From contig NZ_CANLMZ010000001.1 in the NCBI RefSeq assembly GCF_947492645.1, positions 372,001-436,000 of the forward strand: a stretch of 64,000 bases of DNA, given 5' to 3'. Under the pieces are notes generated by a model, which saw only the letters and a program-made list of their open reading frames with translations, ran no database searches and was not told the origin of the DNA. The translations under genes were made by a program, and so were the position numbers. Positions 51,662 through 60,330 of this stretch are shown in pieces (the stretch's first letter is position 1; the number at the start of each line of letters is the position of its first letter). This DNA comes from an uncultured Pontibacter sp. GTDB lineage: Bacteria > Bacteroidota > Bacteroidia > Cytophagales > Hymenobacteraceae.

Positions 51662-51697
51662 AGAAGCCGCTTCAGGGTATACTCCGAAGCGGCTTCT
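51662..51697. terminator. Bidirectional terminator between DUF4476 and DUF4293 genes
   Basis: AGAAGCCGCTTC (51662-51673) pairs perfectly with GAAGCGGCTTCT (51686-51697); A and T runs lie outside. Confidence 0.88.
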
Positions 51698-51734
51698 CTA
51701 TTTTATCAGTACTAAAGTAGCTCATTCATTCAAA

Positions 51735-52220
51735 TTATCTCAGCCTGTCTACAGACCTTACCAAATCCTCGTCGCGTTTGATAAAGCGATTAGCCAATGC
51801 ATTCAGCAGCAAGCCTAGCATCGGGAAGTAAAAGCCAGCTTCGTAGGCGCCATTGTTGTCTGCTTTTACCAGTTCTGCACCCACATAAGCCGCATAATAA
51901 AACGAAGTGCCCAGCAGCGCAGCCAATACAAGCGTGTTCAGCAGGCCCAGTTTCATTTGGTTCAGGCGGTTTTTAAACTGGAAAATCTCATACAAAGCAA
52001 TAGCAGCAGCGGCAATAGCCAACATGCCAATAGCGATGGCGCTTTTTACAGGAGTGCCCTCAGCGGCATTTGCCGGCATGTAAGAGTTTATATTCCAGGC
52101 AGTAAGCACCACCTCTTCGCCGGTTGTAGCATCAGTCTTAGACCAAAGCGGTAAAAATAGCATGGCTAGCATCGATAGTGCCAGCAGCAACAGAAATACG
52201 GATTGAATTCTTTGTATCAT
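51735..52220 (-). CDS. DUF4293 membrane protein
   Basis: 161 residues, four predicted helices (about 5-24, 62-78, 93-112, 128-146). Opening MIQRIQSVFLLLLALSMLAM and the end FYFPMLGLLLNALANRFIKR with DEDLVRSVDRLR fit DUF4293, a family restricted to Bacteroidota. The function is unknown. A near-perfect promoter lies 31 bp upstream, shared in the divergent gap with the thiolase gene. Confidence 0.9.
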   Translation of the reverse strand: MIQRIQSVFLLLLALSMLAMLFLPLWSKTDATTGEEVVLTAWNINSYMPANAAEGTPVKSAIAIGMLAIAAAAIALYEIFQFKNRLNQMKLGLLNTLVLAALLGTSFYYAAYVGAELVKADNNGAYEAGFYFPMLGLLLNALANRFIKRDEDLVRSVDRLR

Positions 52221-52250
52221 AAAGGGGTTAATTTAACTTGCATTGAGATA

Positions 52251-52281
52251 CAAAATTAGACAAAGACCGGTAAAACCAAAA
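52251..52281 (-). promoter_or_regulatory. Promoter of the DUF4293 gene
   Basis: On the minus strand TTTTGG (52281-52276), an 18-bp spacer, then TAATTTTG (52258-52251), 31 bp before the ATG. Both boxes match the Bacteroidota consensus. Confidence 0.7.
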
Positions 52282-52286
52282 CATAG

Positions 52287-53486
52287 ATGAACACAGCATA
52301 CATAGTTGATATACTTCGCACCCCAGTTGGCAAATTTGCAGGCACGCTTAGCAGCGTTCGTCCTGATGATATGGCGGCGCTGGTAATGAAAGAAATTGTA
52401 GCTCGCAACCCAAATCTGGATCCTGCTTTGATCGAAGATGTAGTGATGGGTGCGGCTAACCAGGCTGGCGAAGATAACCGAAACGTAGCGCGTATGGCAT
52501 TGCTTTTGGCAGGCTTGCCTATGGAGATTGGTGGCGTTACTGTTAACCGCCTTTGCGCTTCTGGTTTGCAGGCTATCATGGATGCATCAAGAGCTATAAC
52601 CTGCGGCGACGGAGAAGTATACCTGGCTGGTGGCGTGGAAAGTATGACACGTGCCCCGTTTGTAATGGCTAAGGCCGAAACAGCTTATTCGCGCACTCCT
52701 GAAATTTATGATACTACTATTGGCTGGCGCTTCACAAATCCGGCCTTATCTAAGCTGCATTACCCGTTTGGCATGGGCGAGACAGCCGAGAATGTGGCAG
52801 AGCGTTACGGTATTTCACGTGAAACCCAGGACGAGTTCGCTTATCAGTCGCAGGTAAAGTATAAAGCAGCTGCAGAGGCAGGTAAGTTTAAAGATGAGAT
52901 TGTGCCGGTGCACATTCCGCAACGCAAGGGCGATGCCATAGTTTTTGACACAGACGAACATCCACGCTTGTCTTCAATACAAAAACTGGGAGAGTTAAAG
53001 CCGGCCTTCCGGAAAGACGGCACCGTAACAGCTGGTAACTCATCGGGCATCAACGACGGTGCAGCCGTTTCTATCATTGTAAGTGAAGAGATACTGAAGC
53101 GCTACAACCTAAAGCCAATGGCCCGTGTGGTTTCAGCGGCTGTAGCAGGCGTAGACCCGGCACACATGGGTATGGGCCCGGTACCGGCCACACAAAAGGC
53201 CTTAAAGCGTGCAGGTATAAGTATAAACGATATCGGCTTAGCCGAAATAAACGAAGCTTTTGCAGCGCAGGCTGTGCCATGTGTGCAGCAGCTGGGCATT
53301 AACCCGGATATTGTAAACGTAAACGGAGGCTCCATTGCTATCGGCCACCCACTTGGGGCCAGCGGCACACGTATCTCTGCAACTTTGCTTCACGAAATGA
53401 AGCGCCGCAGCGATGTAAAGTATGGCCTGGCTACTATGTGTGTAGGAGTAGGGCAGGGGGCAGCTATCATTTACGAGAAACTTTAG
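52287..53486 (+). CDS. Thiolase (acetyl-CoA acyltransferase)
   Basis: 399 residues. The nucleophile Cys is in VNRLCASGLQAIMDAS (about residue 90), GGVESMTRAPFV follows, the His is in NGGSIAIGHPLGASGTRI (about 353) and the second Cys is in GLATMCVGVGQGAAII (about 387). These fit degradative thiolases such as FadA/PcaF as well as acetoacetyl-CoA thiolase; which one cannot be decided. With acyl-CoA dehydrogenase in this window, beta-oxidation is a natural role. It is followed by a terminator and divergent from DUF4293. Confidence 0.93.
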   Translation: MNTAYIVDILRTPVGKFAGTLSSVRPDDMAALVMKEIVARNPNLDPALIEDVVMGAANQAGEDNRNVARMALLLAGLPMEIGGVTVNRLCASGLQAIMDASRAITCGDGEVYLAGGVESMTRAPFVMAKAETAYSRTPEIYDTTIGWRFTNPALSKLHYPFGMGETAENVAERYGISRETQDEFAYQSQVKYKAAAEAGKFKDEIVPVHIPQRKGDAIVFDTDEHPRLSSIQKLGELKPAFRKDGTVTAGNSSGINDGAAVSIIVSEEILKRYNLKPMARVVSAAVAGVDPAHMGMGPVPATQKALKRAGISINDIGLAEINEAFAAQAVPCVQQLGINPDIVNVNGGSIAIGHPLGASGTRISATLLHEMKRRSDVKYGLATMCVGVGQGAAIIYEKL

Positions 53487-53506
53487 AAGCTTTTCATATA
53501 CTCCCC

Positions 53507-53552
53507 AAAGCAGAAGGCTTGTGCACTATCCGCACAGGCCTTCTGCTTTTTT
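53507..53552 (+). terminator. Terminator after thiolase
   Basis: AAAGCAGAAGGC (53507-53518) pairs with GCCTTCTGCTTT (53538-53549), and the stem continues with TGTGC/GCACA; T run after. Confidence 0.9.
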
Positions 53553-53669
53553 AAGGGCACAACTAATCTCTGTTTAAGGGAGTGTTGTTGAACTAACAGT
53601 AGCCAAAAAAGCTTTTCAAGGTAAGCAAGGTTGTTTTGAAGCTACCTGCTCCTATATAAGATAAGAAAC

Positions 53670-54221
53670 GTGAGAGAAAGAGAGATAAAGAATACTTTTA
53701 CCGGGGTAAACCTGATACCAAGCAATGAGGAAGAGAGACTACAAAAACTAAAAGAATACGAGATACTGGATACGCCGCAAGAGGGCGCTTTTAATCACCT
53801 GGCAGCAATGGCGATACATATGTTTAAAGTGCCAATCGCCCTGATATCGTTTGTAGATGCAGACCGCGTATGGTTCAAGGCTAATGTGGGCATGGAGGGT
53901 GTTGAGAATGTGCCTCGTGGAGAGAGCTTATGTTCTTTAGCGATTCTAAACGACGATCTGGTAATTTTTCAGGATGCCATGAATGAGCCATGTTTGCTGG
54001 CCAACCCGCTTGTGTCGGGCAACTTTGGATTACGCTTTTACGCAGGTGCACCGTTAACTACCTCAGATGGTTTAAACATAGGAACGTTTTGCCTGGTAGA
54101 TAAACAACCCCGAGAGTTTACAGAAGACGATCAGAAAATGTTGGTGCAGCTTGCCGCCATTGTGATGGGCGAAATAGAAAGTCGCTACCTGAGGCGCAAA
54201 ACCTCTGTAAAAAGTCAGTAA
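53670..54221 (+). CDS. Stand-alone GAF-domain protein
   Basis: 183 residues, GTG start at 53670. The GAF pattern is clear: NEEERLQKLKEYEILDTPQE, FNHLAAMAIHMFKVPIALIS, FVDADRVWFKANVGM, VPRGESLCSLAI, GLRFYAGAPLTTSDGLNIGT and FCLVDKQPREFTEDDQKML. No kinase or cyclase domain is attached. Such single GAF proteins in Bacteroidota may bind a small ligand and act with a histidine kinase elsewhere; that is inference. It has its own terminator at 54256. Confidence 0.9.
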   Translation: MREREIKNTFTGVNLIPSNEEERLQKLKEYEILDTPQEGAFNHLAAMAIHMFKVPIALISFVDADRVWFKANVGMEGVENVPRGESLCSLAILNDDLVIFQDAMNEPCLLANPLVSGNFGLRFYAGAPLTTSDGLNIGTFCLVDKQPREFTEDDQKMLVQLAAIVMGEIESRYLRRKTSVKSQ

Positions 54222-54255
54222 CCGAAAAGCAGAGTATAAGTTAGAGAAATGACAG

Positions 54256-54290
54256 ACCCGCCAGCACCATGTGCTGGCGGGTTTTATTTT
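54256..54290 (+). terminator. Terminator before truA
   Basis: ACCCGCCAGCAC (54256-54267), loop CAT, GTGCTGGCGGGT (54271-54282), then TTTATTTTAT. Its end lies 14 bp before the truA ATG. Confidence 0.9.
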
Positions 54291-54303
54291 ATATATTTGC
54301 CAT

Positions 54304-55056
54304 ATGCGGTATTTTTTAGAGATAGCCTATGATGGAGGGCGTTTTCATGGGTGGCAGGTGCAGCCAAATGCGCTGTCGGTGCAGGAGGTGTTGGAAGATA
54401 GCCTAAGCAAGATATTACGTGAGAAAATAAGTACCACCGGCAGCGGCCGAACCGATACCGGTGTGCACGCCAGCCAGCAGTTCGTACACTTCGACACAGC
54501 ACAGCAACTAGACCTAAAGCACATCGTGTACCGCCTCAACCGTATACTTCCGGATGACATCTCAGCCATAAAATTATACTTGGTGACAGATGAGGCGCAT
54601 GCCCGCTACGATGCCTTTGCCCGTACGTACCACTACCATGTTACATTGCATAAAAACCCATTTAAGCGCCACTTTGCGTGGTACCATAGCAAGCCGTTGG
54701 ATGTGCCTAAGATGAACGAAGCAGCTGCTATACTTTTAAAGTATGAGGATTTTACTACATTTAGTAAAGTAAAAGGCGATACCAAACATTACCGTTGCAA
54801 CATGTACAAAGCGCATTGGCAACAGGAAGGGGAGGAACTGGTGTTCACAATCAGAGCTAACCGTTTTTTACGTGGGATGGTGCGCCTGGTAGTGGGAGCT
54901 TTGGTAGATGTAGGGCGTGGAAAGTTAACAGCAGAGGCCTTTGAGCAGGTAATCGCCAGCCAGGACCGCAGCAAAGCCAGCGGGGCCGCACCGGCAGAAG
55001 GCTTATACTTAGCCAAAGTAGAGTATCCTGAGAATATTTTTGAAACATCACTCTAA
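54304..55056 (+). CDS. truA: tRNA pseudouridine(38-40) synthase TruA
   Basis: I start at ATG 54304 (MRYFLEIAYDGGRFHGWQVQ), since the upstream open frame passes through the terminator. 250 residues. Catalytic Asp is in TTGSGRTDTGVHASQQ (about residue 51); FARTYHYHVT, RCNMYKAHWQ and FLRGMVRLVVGALVDVGRGK complete the family. It makes pseudouridine in the anticodon arm. TATATTTG at 54292-54299 is an exact -7 box only 4 bases before the ATG, so a leaderless message is possible. The next gene follows after 12 bp. Confidence 0.95.
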   Translation: MRYFLEIAYDGGRFHGWQVQPNALSVQEVLEDSLSKILREKISTTGSGRTDTGVHASQQFVHFDTAQQLDLKHIVYRLNRILPDDISAIKLYLVTDEAHARYDAFARTYHYHVTLHKNPFKRHFAWYHSKPLDVPKMNEAAAILLKYEDFTTFSKVKGDTKHYRCNMYKAHWQQEGEELVFTIRANRFLRGMVRLVVGALVDVGRGKLTAEAFEQVIASQDRSKASGAAPAEGLYLAKVEYPENIFETSL

Positions 55057-55068
55057 AAGATAAAATCT

Positions 55069-56376
55069 ATGCAACTGGAAGAAGACCATCTGGGGCCGCA
55101 TTTAAATGGTAAACACCTGCGGCCAGAAAGCTTAATGATGAGTTACGGGTATAACCCCGAATGGTCGGAAATGGCCGTAAAAGCACCAATTTACCAAACC
55201 TCTACATTCATTTTCAAAAACGCTGAAGAGGGTAAGGCATTTTTTGAGCTGGCTTATGGCTTACGCGAGAAAAACGCTGAAGAGCAATTGGGCCTTATTT
55301 ACAGCCGCCTTAACAACCCCGACCTGGAAATACTGGAGAACCGCCTCCGCCTCTGGGATGGTGCCGAAGACGCAGCTGTTTTTGCCAGCGGCATGGCCGC
55401 CATCAGTACAACCTTGCTGGCCCTGCTAAAGCCCGGCGACGTTATACTGCACAGCGAACCCATTTACGGCGGTTCTGATTATTACATCAAAAACATCCTT
55501 CCAAAGTTTGGCATCCAAAGTATAGGCTTTCAGGCAAGTGCCACCGCCCAAGAGGTTTCTCAATTACTGGATGAGTCTGGGGTAGCCGATAAACTGGCGA
55601 TGGTTTACGTAGAAACACCAGCTAACCCAACCAACCACCTGGTAGATATCGAAGCCTGCGCACTATTGGCTAAAAAGCATTCTACTGCTGATAAGAAGGT
55701 GGTAGTAGCAGTAGATAACACGTTTCTGGGGCCTGTTTTTTCGCACCCGTTAAAGCACGGCGCTGATTTAGTTTTATACTCAGCTACAAAATACATTGGC
55801 GGCCACTCAGATTTAATAGCAGGAGCCTGTGCAGGTTCTGCAGCGTTGATGAAGGCTGTAAAAGGCATGCGTACATTTGCCGGCTCTATGGCTAGCCCCT
55901 GGACAGGTTGGATGCTGATGCGAAGCCTTGAAACGCTTAAAATTAGAATGGAAGCGCAAAGCAGAGGTGCAGAAACTGTAGCAGCATACTTAAAGCAGCA
56001 CCCGAAAGTGGAGAAGATCTACTATCTGGGCGATCTAGAGGGTAACCCACAGCAACAGGCTATCTACGAAAAGCAATGCACCGCAGCAGGCTCTATGATA
56101 GCGTTTGATATCAAAGGAGGCGAGAAAGAAGCTTTTACTTTCCTTAACAACCTGAAGCTGATAAAGCTGGCAGTAAGTTTAGGTGGCACAGAGTCGCTTG
56201 CCGAACACCCGGCCTCTATGACACACTCAGACATCTGTCTTGCCGACCGTGCTAAAATGGGCATAGGTGAGGGCATGGTAAGAATATCTGTTGGCGTAGA
56301 GCATCCCGGGGACATTATCTCTGACATTGAACAAGCTTTAGCCAAAGTAGAGATAGCCGTAGAAGCAGAGGTATAA
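55069..56376 (+). CDS. Cystathionine gamma-synthase/gamma-lyase family PLP enzyme
   Basis: 435 residues. PLP lysine is in VLYSATKYIGGHSDLIAG (about residue 242). Other family motifs: APIYQTSTFIFKNAEEGKAF, YSRLNNPDLEILENRL, VFASGMAAISTTLLALLKPG, ETPANPTNHLVDI, VDNTFLGPVFSHPLKHGADL and SLGGTESLAEHPASMTH. It could be cystathionine gamma-synthase, gamma-lyase or methionine gamma-lyase; a long N-terminal extension and the internal GLREKNAEEQLG insert set it apart from classic MetB. It starts 12 bp after truA, likely one transcript. Confidence 0.88.
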   Translation: MQLEEDHLGPHLNGKHLRPESLMMSYGYNPEWSEMAVKAPIYQTSTFIFKNAEEGKAFFELAYGLREKNAEEQLGLIYSRLNNPDLEILENRLRLWDGAEDAAVFASGMAAISTTLLALLKPGDVILHSEPIYGGSDYYIKNILPKFGIQSIGFQASATAQEVSQLLDESGVADKLAMVYVETPANPTNHLVDIEACALLAKKHSTADKKVVVAVDNTFLGPVFSHPLKHGADLVLYSATKYIGGHSDLIAGACAGSAALMKAVKGMRTFAGSMASPWTGWMLMRSLETLKIRMEAQSRGAETVAAYLKQHPKVEKIYYLGDLEGNPQQQAIYEKQCTAAGSMIAFDIKGGEKEAFTFLNNLKLIKLAVSLGGTESLAEHPASMTHSDICLADRAKMGIGEGMVRISVGVEHPGDIISDIEQALAKVEIAVEAEV

Positions 56377-56683
56377 AGTATAAAATTTGAAGTACGGGAA
56401 AGGCTGGAGCTGTTATGGTTTCAGCCTTTATGTTTTTGAGCACACCAAAGCCAGAAGTGAAAGTGTAGGCAAATAAAACTGATGAACACCAGCAGCTAGA
56501 TAAGCAGAAGTAAGGTATAAATCAGCGCCAACAGTAGCTCTAAAGTATAAATCACTTTTACCCACATCATAAATCCTAAAAAACCTCCTCCGAAACCATT
56601 AACTTTGCAACCGGTTAAAAGTAAAGGCACGTACAGAAGAAACTGTGCGTTCACTCATTAACCTTAAAGGCTGAAGACTCACT
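56377..56683 (+). promoter_or_regulatory. 307-bp gap upstream of the ABC exporter gene
   Basis: There is no gene here. Two AAGTATA words (56367 and 56545 regions), a weak 8-bp hairpin AAAGGCTG/CAGCCTTT (56399-56429) that may terminate the PLP gene, and TAACTTTG (56600-56607), an exact -7 box 77 bp before the TTG start, are all I see. Confidence 0.4.
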
Positions 56684-58453
56684 TTGGAAGATAAACCCAA
56701 AAATACCGGTAAAGTATTCGACTCGGATATACTGAAGCGGCTGTTCACGTTTGTGAAGCCCTATATCGGTATTTTCTACTTTATCGTTTTCCTTACATTT
56801 GCCTCGGCTATACTGGCTGCGGTGCGGCCCTTCCTGATACAGTATACTGTAGATAATGAAATTCTGCAGAACGACTGGGAGGGACTGAACAAAATGTTCG
56901 TGATACTGGCGGTGCTGTTGGTAGTGCATGCTATTGTGCAGTACCTGCATACTTATTTTGCAGGGTGGCTGGGGCAGCACGTAGTGCGCGATATACGCAT
57001 TAAACTCTACCGCCACGTACTGGACCTGCGCCTCAAATTCTTCGACCGCACACCAATTGGCACACTTGTAACCCGCAATGTATCTGACGTGGAAACGCTG
57101 TCGGATGTGTTAAGCGAGGGCCTGGCTGCCATGATAGGCGATATTCTGCAGTTGGTGTTTATCGTTGGCTTTATGTTCTACATTGATTGGGAACTTACGC
57201 TGGTAAGCTTGTCCACCTTCCCGATCATGCTCATCAGTACCTACATCTTTAAAGAGAAAATAAAAGATACTTTCCAAGAGGTGCGTACGGCTGTGGCAAG
57301 GCTAAACTCTTTTGTGCAGGAGCATATCACCGGCATGAGCATCGTGCAAATCTTCAACAACGAAGACCGCGAGATGGACAAGTTCAAGGAGATTAACAAA
57401 GAGCATACCCGCGCCAACATCCGATCTGTTTTATACTACTCAGTATACTTTCCGGTGGCAGAGATTATCGGTGCGGCTGGTTTAGGTTTGCTGGTGTGGT
57501 ACGGTGCCCATGGCGTGATTGAGGACGAAACATCGCTGGGTACACTAATGGCTTTTATACTTTACATCCAGATGTTCTTCCGGCCAATACGCATGATCGC
57601 CGACCGTTTTAACACGCTGCAGCTGGGTGTTGTAAGCACAGAGCGTTTGATGAAGCTGTTGGATAGCAAAGAAATGATTCCGGATAACGGCAATTATGCT
57701 CCTGAGAAGATTAAAGGTAACATCCGGTTTGAGAACGTATGGTTTGCCTACAACGACGAGGAGTGGGTGCTGCGCGATATTTCGTTTGATGTAAAAGCCG
57801 GCGAAACCATTGCATTTGTGGGCGCGACAGGTGCAGGAAAAACATCTATCATCAACCTGCTAAACCGTTTTTACGAGATAAACAAAGGACATATCATCAT
57901 TGATGGCCACGACCTGCAGGAGTATGACCTGAGCGTGCTGCGCCATCATATTGGTGTTGTGCTGCAGGATGTGTTTCTGTTTTCCGGCACCATTGCCGAT
58001 AACATCAGCCTGGGCAACAAAGCCATCACAGAAGAGCAGATGTGGCAAGCCGCTGACTTAGTGGGAGCCCGAAAATTTATAGAACGGCTGCCCGGTGGCC
58101 TGCACTACAAGGTAATGGAACGTGGGGCAACTCTATCGGTAGGGCAGCGCCAGCTCATATCCTTTGTAAGAGCCATGGTTTACAACCCGGAGGTCATCAT
58201 CCTTGATGAGGCCACCTCCAGCGTGGACTCCGAAACCGAAGAACTGATACAGTACGCGATAGATAAACTGATGCACGGGCGTACCTCTATTGTAATTGCC
58301 CACCGCCTCAGCACCATCCAAAAAGCAGATAAAATAATTGTGCTGGACAGGGGAGAGCTGAAGGAAATGGGCAACCACGAAGAACTGCTGCAGCAGAACG
58401 GTTATTACGCGCAGCTGCACCAGATGCAATACAAGAACATGATTGATTTATGA
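56684..58453 (+). CDS. ABC exporter half-transporter, canonical-site subunit (BmrD/YheH-like)
   Basis: 589 residues, TTG start at 56684. Six helices (about 20-310) followed by the nucleotide-binding domain. Walker A GATGAGKTS (about 381), signature LSVGQRQLISFVRAM (about 484), Walker B VIILDEATSSVDSETE (about 504) with the catalytic Glu, and switch IVIAHRLSTIQKADK. The LSVGQ signature and the Glu match the canonical partner of heterodimeric exporters such as BmrD/YheH. The other half-transporter at 60.3 kb has the degenerate Walker B. The GyrI-like gene overlaps by 4 bp. The substrate is unknown. Confidence 0.9.
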   Translation: MEDKPKNTGKVFDSDILKRLFTFVKPYIGIFYFIVFLTFASAILAAVRPFLIQYTVDNEILQNDWEGLNKMFVILAVLLVVHAIVQYLHTYFAGWLGQHVVRDIRIKLYRHVLDLRLKFFDRTPIGTLVTRNVSDVETLSDVLSEGLAAMIGDILQLVFIVGFMFYIDWELTLVSLSTFPIMLISTYIFKEKIKDTFQEVRTAVARLNSFVQEHITGMSIVQIFNNEDREMDKFKEINKEHTRANIRSVLYYSVYFPVAEIIGAAGLGLLVWYGAHGVIEDETSLGTLMAFILYIQMFFRPIRMIADRFNTLQLGVVSTERLMKLLDSKEMIPDNGNYAPEKIKGNIRFENVWFAYNDEEWVLRDISFDVKAGETIAFVGATGAGKTSIINLLNRFYEINKGHIIIDGHDLQEYDLSVLRHHIGVVLQDVFLFSGTIADNISLGNKAITEEQMWQAADLVGARKFIERLPGGLHYKVMERGATLSVGQRQLISFVRAMVYNPEVIILDEATSSVDSETEELIQYAIDKLMHGRTSIVIAHRLSTIQKADKIIVLDRGELKEMGNHEELLQQNGYYAQLHQMQYKNMIDL

Positions 58454-58968
58454 GAAAACTCTTCTACGTGTTGGCCGGCCTGGCCATTATTCTGTTAGTG
58501 CTTTATACTTACATGGGCGGTTTTACGAAGCCAGATGTGACACTTGCTACCTCCAAAACCATTTATGTGGCGGGGCAGCCTTTCGAAGGATCAGTAAAAG
58601 ACGAAACTTTGGGCAATGCTTTTCAGAGGGCAGCAAAGCTGGTAGAAAGTAAAGAACTAGAAGGTGTGCTGGGTAATATTTATTATAACGACCCTGACAA
58701 AAGCGGCGACAGCCTAAAAGCTTTTGTAGGCGTAATAGTGCCTAATGCCGATGTGAAACTGCCCGAAGGCTATACTATGCGCACAGTAGAGGGAGGTAAA
58801 AAAGTTGTAAGAGCCGAGGTGAATGCCAGCATCATGTTATCGCCTAAAAAGCTTTATGGTGCCGTGTATGATTATGCCGAAGAAGAGAAGCTGAAACTGG
58901 AGGACTTCTACGTGGAGTGGTTTCCGGAGCAGGATAGAGGTATAGTAGAAATACCGGTAAAGCAGTAG
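58450..58968 (+). CDS. Membrane-anchored GyrI-like/effector-binding domain protein
   Basis: 172 residues. One N-terminal helix (about 5-25, YVLAGLAIILLVLYTYMGGF) and an effector-binding GyrI-like fold: FEGSVKDETLGNAFQRAAKL, GNIYYNDPDKSGDSLKAFVG, VVRAEVNASIMLSPKKLYGA and FYVEWFPEQDRGIVEIPV. The start overlaps the ABC exporter stop (ATGA). A ligand-binding partner of the exporter is a natural inference, not shown. Confidence 0.78.
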   Translation: MRKLFYVLAGLAIILLVLYTYMGGFTKPDVTLATSKTIYVAGQPFEGSVKDETLGNAFQRAAKLVESKELEGVLGNIYYNDPDKSGDSLKAFVGVIVPNADVKLPEGYTMRTVEGGKKVVRAEVNASIMLSPKKLYGAVYDYAEEEKLKLEDFYVEWFPEQDRGIVEIPVKQ

Positions 58969-58983
58969 GCATTTAGTTTATAC

Positions 58984-59013
58984 TTGCAAGTATAAATTTA
59001 AGCTTTAACTTTG
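58984..59013 (+). promoter_or_regulatory. tetR promoter with overlapping palindrome
   Basis: TTG (58984-58986), a 19-bp spacer, then TAACTTTG (59006-59013), a near-ideal Bacteroidota promoter. The palindrome TTTATACTTGCAAGTATAAA (58977-58996) covers the -33 box and could be the TetR operator, though it is also an inverted pair of the iterated word. Confidence 0.75.
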
Positions 59014-59061
59014 GTTCCGGGGCTGCACTACTCACCTGCCCTTATACAACAGCAGACAACC

Positions 59062-59667
59062 TTGGGTAAAAAAGCAGAGGCGAAAAAAGAGCTGATACTG
59101 GAAGCAGCAAAATCGGTGTTTGGCAGGCTGGGTTACAGCAAAGCTACCCTCGATGACATTGCACATGCCATTGGCCTGAAAAAGCCTACGCTTTACTATT
59201 ACTACAAAAGCAAAGAGGTTCTGTTTATTGAGGCATTCTCTCAGGAGTGGAAAGATAGTCTGTCGCATTTAAAGCGCATCGCCGAAGAAGAGCGAAACCC
59301 GCACGAGCGTATGCTGCTGTACATCCGTTCCTCGCTGCGTTATTACCAGGAAATTGTAACGCAGCACACCATTTCTATCAGAGTTCTTATCGAAACGCGA
59401 ACGCTCTTCCAGGAGCTTTTTAGAGAGTCGCGGGCAAAGGAGGCAAATTACTATGCTGCCGTAATTAAAGAGGGTATAGCCAACGGTACTTACATACCCT
59501 GCGAAGCCGAACGGGTAGGGTACTCCATTATGGTGGTAAAAGACCTTATTCAGTTTGAAGAATTCCAGCGCGCCGAATTTCACAAATTGGATTCCATTGA
59601 CTTCGCAAAGATTGAGCGCGATGTGCTGTTTACGGTAAGCCTTATACTTAACGGCATTACTCACTAA
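59062..59667 (+). CDS. TetR/AcrR-family transcriptional regulator
   Basis: I choose the TTG at 59062 (MGKKAEAKKELILEAAKSVF, 201 residues). The open frame reaches a TTG at 59011, but that one lies inside the -7 box, so it cannot be transcribed from this promoter. HTH: FGRLGYSKATLDDIAHAIGL and KKPTLYYYYKSKEVLFIEAF. The C-terminal ligand domain is helical (about 60-200). It follows the exporter and GyrI-like genes and probably regulates export, perhaps itself, through the 20-bp palindrome. Confidence 0.9.
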   Translation: MGKKAEAKKELILEAAKSVFGRLGYSKATLDDIAHAIGLKKPTLYYYYKSKEVLFIEAFSQEWKDSLSHLKRIAEEERNPHERMLLYIRSSLRYYQEIVTQHTISIRVLIETRTLFQELFRESRAKEANYYAAVIKEGIANGTYIPCEAERVGYSIMVVKDLIQFEEFQRAEFHKLDSIDFAKIERDVLFTVSLILNGITH

Positions 59668-59784
59668 CGGGGCTGCTCTTGCTTAAAGTATAAAACAAAA
59701 CGCCCCGACCACACACATGTATAGCAGGAGCGTTATATGACTTATAGTTAAGCCAGTTTCTTGAATTTATACTTACAGGCAGCT

Positions 59785-60195
59785 TTAATGCGTAGCTCTG
59801 TATTGGTCAAGTTTGGCCCTTAATGCCTCTACATTTGGATGATGCCCTTTAGCAACTTCTGCGGCATCCAGTTCTATCAGCATATCCTTCATCTGCTTTA
59901 GGTATGCGGCCTTGTCTTTTTTAAGGCAACCTTTCTGGTGATCGGGGCAGGTACCGTCGGCATTCATAGGTTTAAACATGCTACCCTCGCCATAAATTAG
60001 CCACTGCGGGTTCAGGTCTTTAAAATTTTTAACGATTGCAACCAAGTCGTCGAGTAGGTAGTTCTGGCCCGAGATGATATTGGAAAGGGTGGTTTCGTCG
60101 CTGCCGGTCATGGATTTAAGCTGATCCATTTCCAACTCTTTAAGGTTTGTGTAAAACCTGAATCTTTTACCTATTTGTTGTAAGTCGATGGCCAT
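59785..60195 (-). CDS. XRE-like helix-turn-helix protein
   Basis: 136 residues. The N-terminal HTH resembles phage-repressor-like domains (FYTNLKELEMDQLKSMTGSD, TTLSNIISGQNYLLDDLVAI, NPQWLIYGEGSMFK, ending near residue 75). The rest is a charged helical tail with one CPDHQKGC pair that may bind metal or form a disulfide. It is convergent with tetR and downstream of the second exporter half. The target is unknown. Bacteroidota have several genes of this plan. Confidence 0.82.
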   Translation of the reverse strand: MAIDLQQIGKRFRFYTNLKELEMDQLKSMTGSDETTLSNIISGQNYLLDDLVAIVKNFKDLNPQWLIYGEGSMFKPMNADGTCPDHQKGCLKKDKAAYLKQMKDMLIELDAAEVAKGHHPNVEALRAKLDQYRATH

Positions 60196-60330
60196 AAACG
60201 CAGATTTTTAATTTGATTTAAATTGCTATACGTTGGTATAACAGAATCTGTACAAAAAAAATCCCGCAATCTTAAAATGCCTGTAAATGTAACGCTATCG
60301 GCAGCGAGAGGCAGCAAGTAAAAAGTAAGC

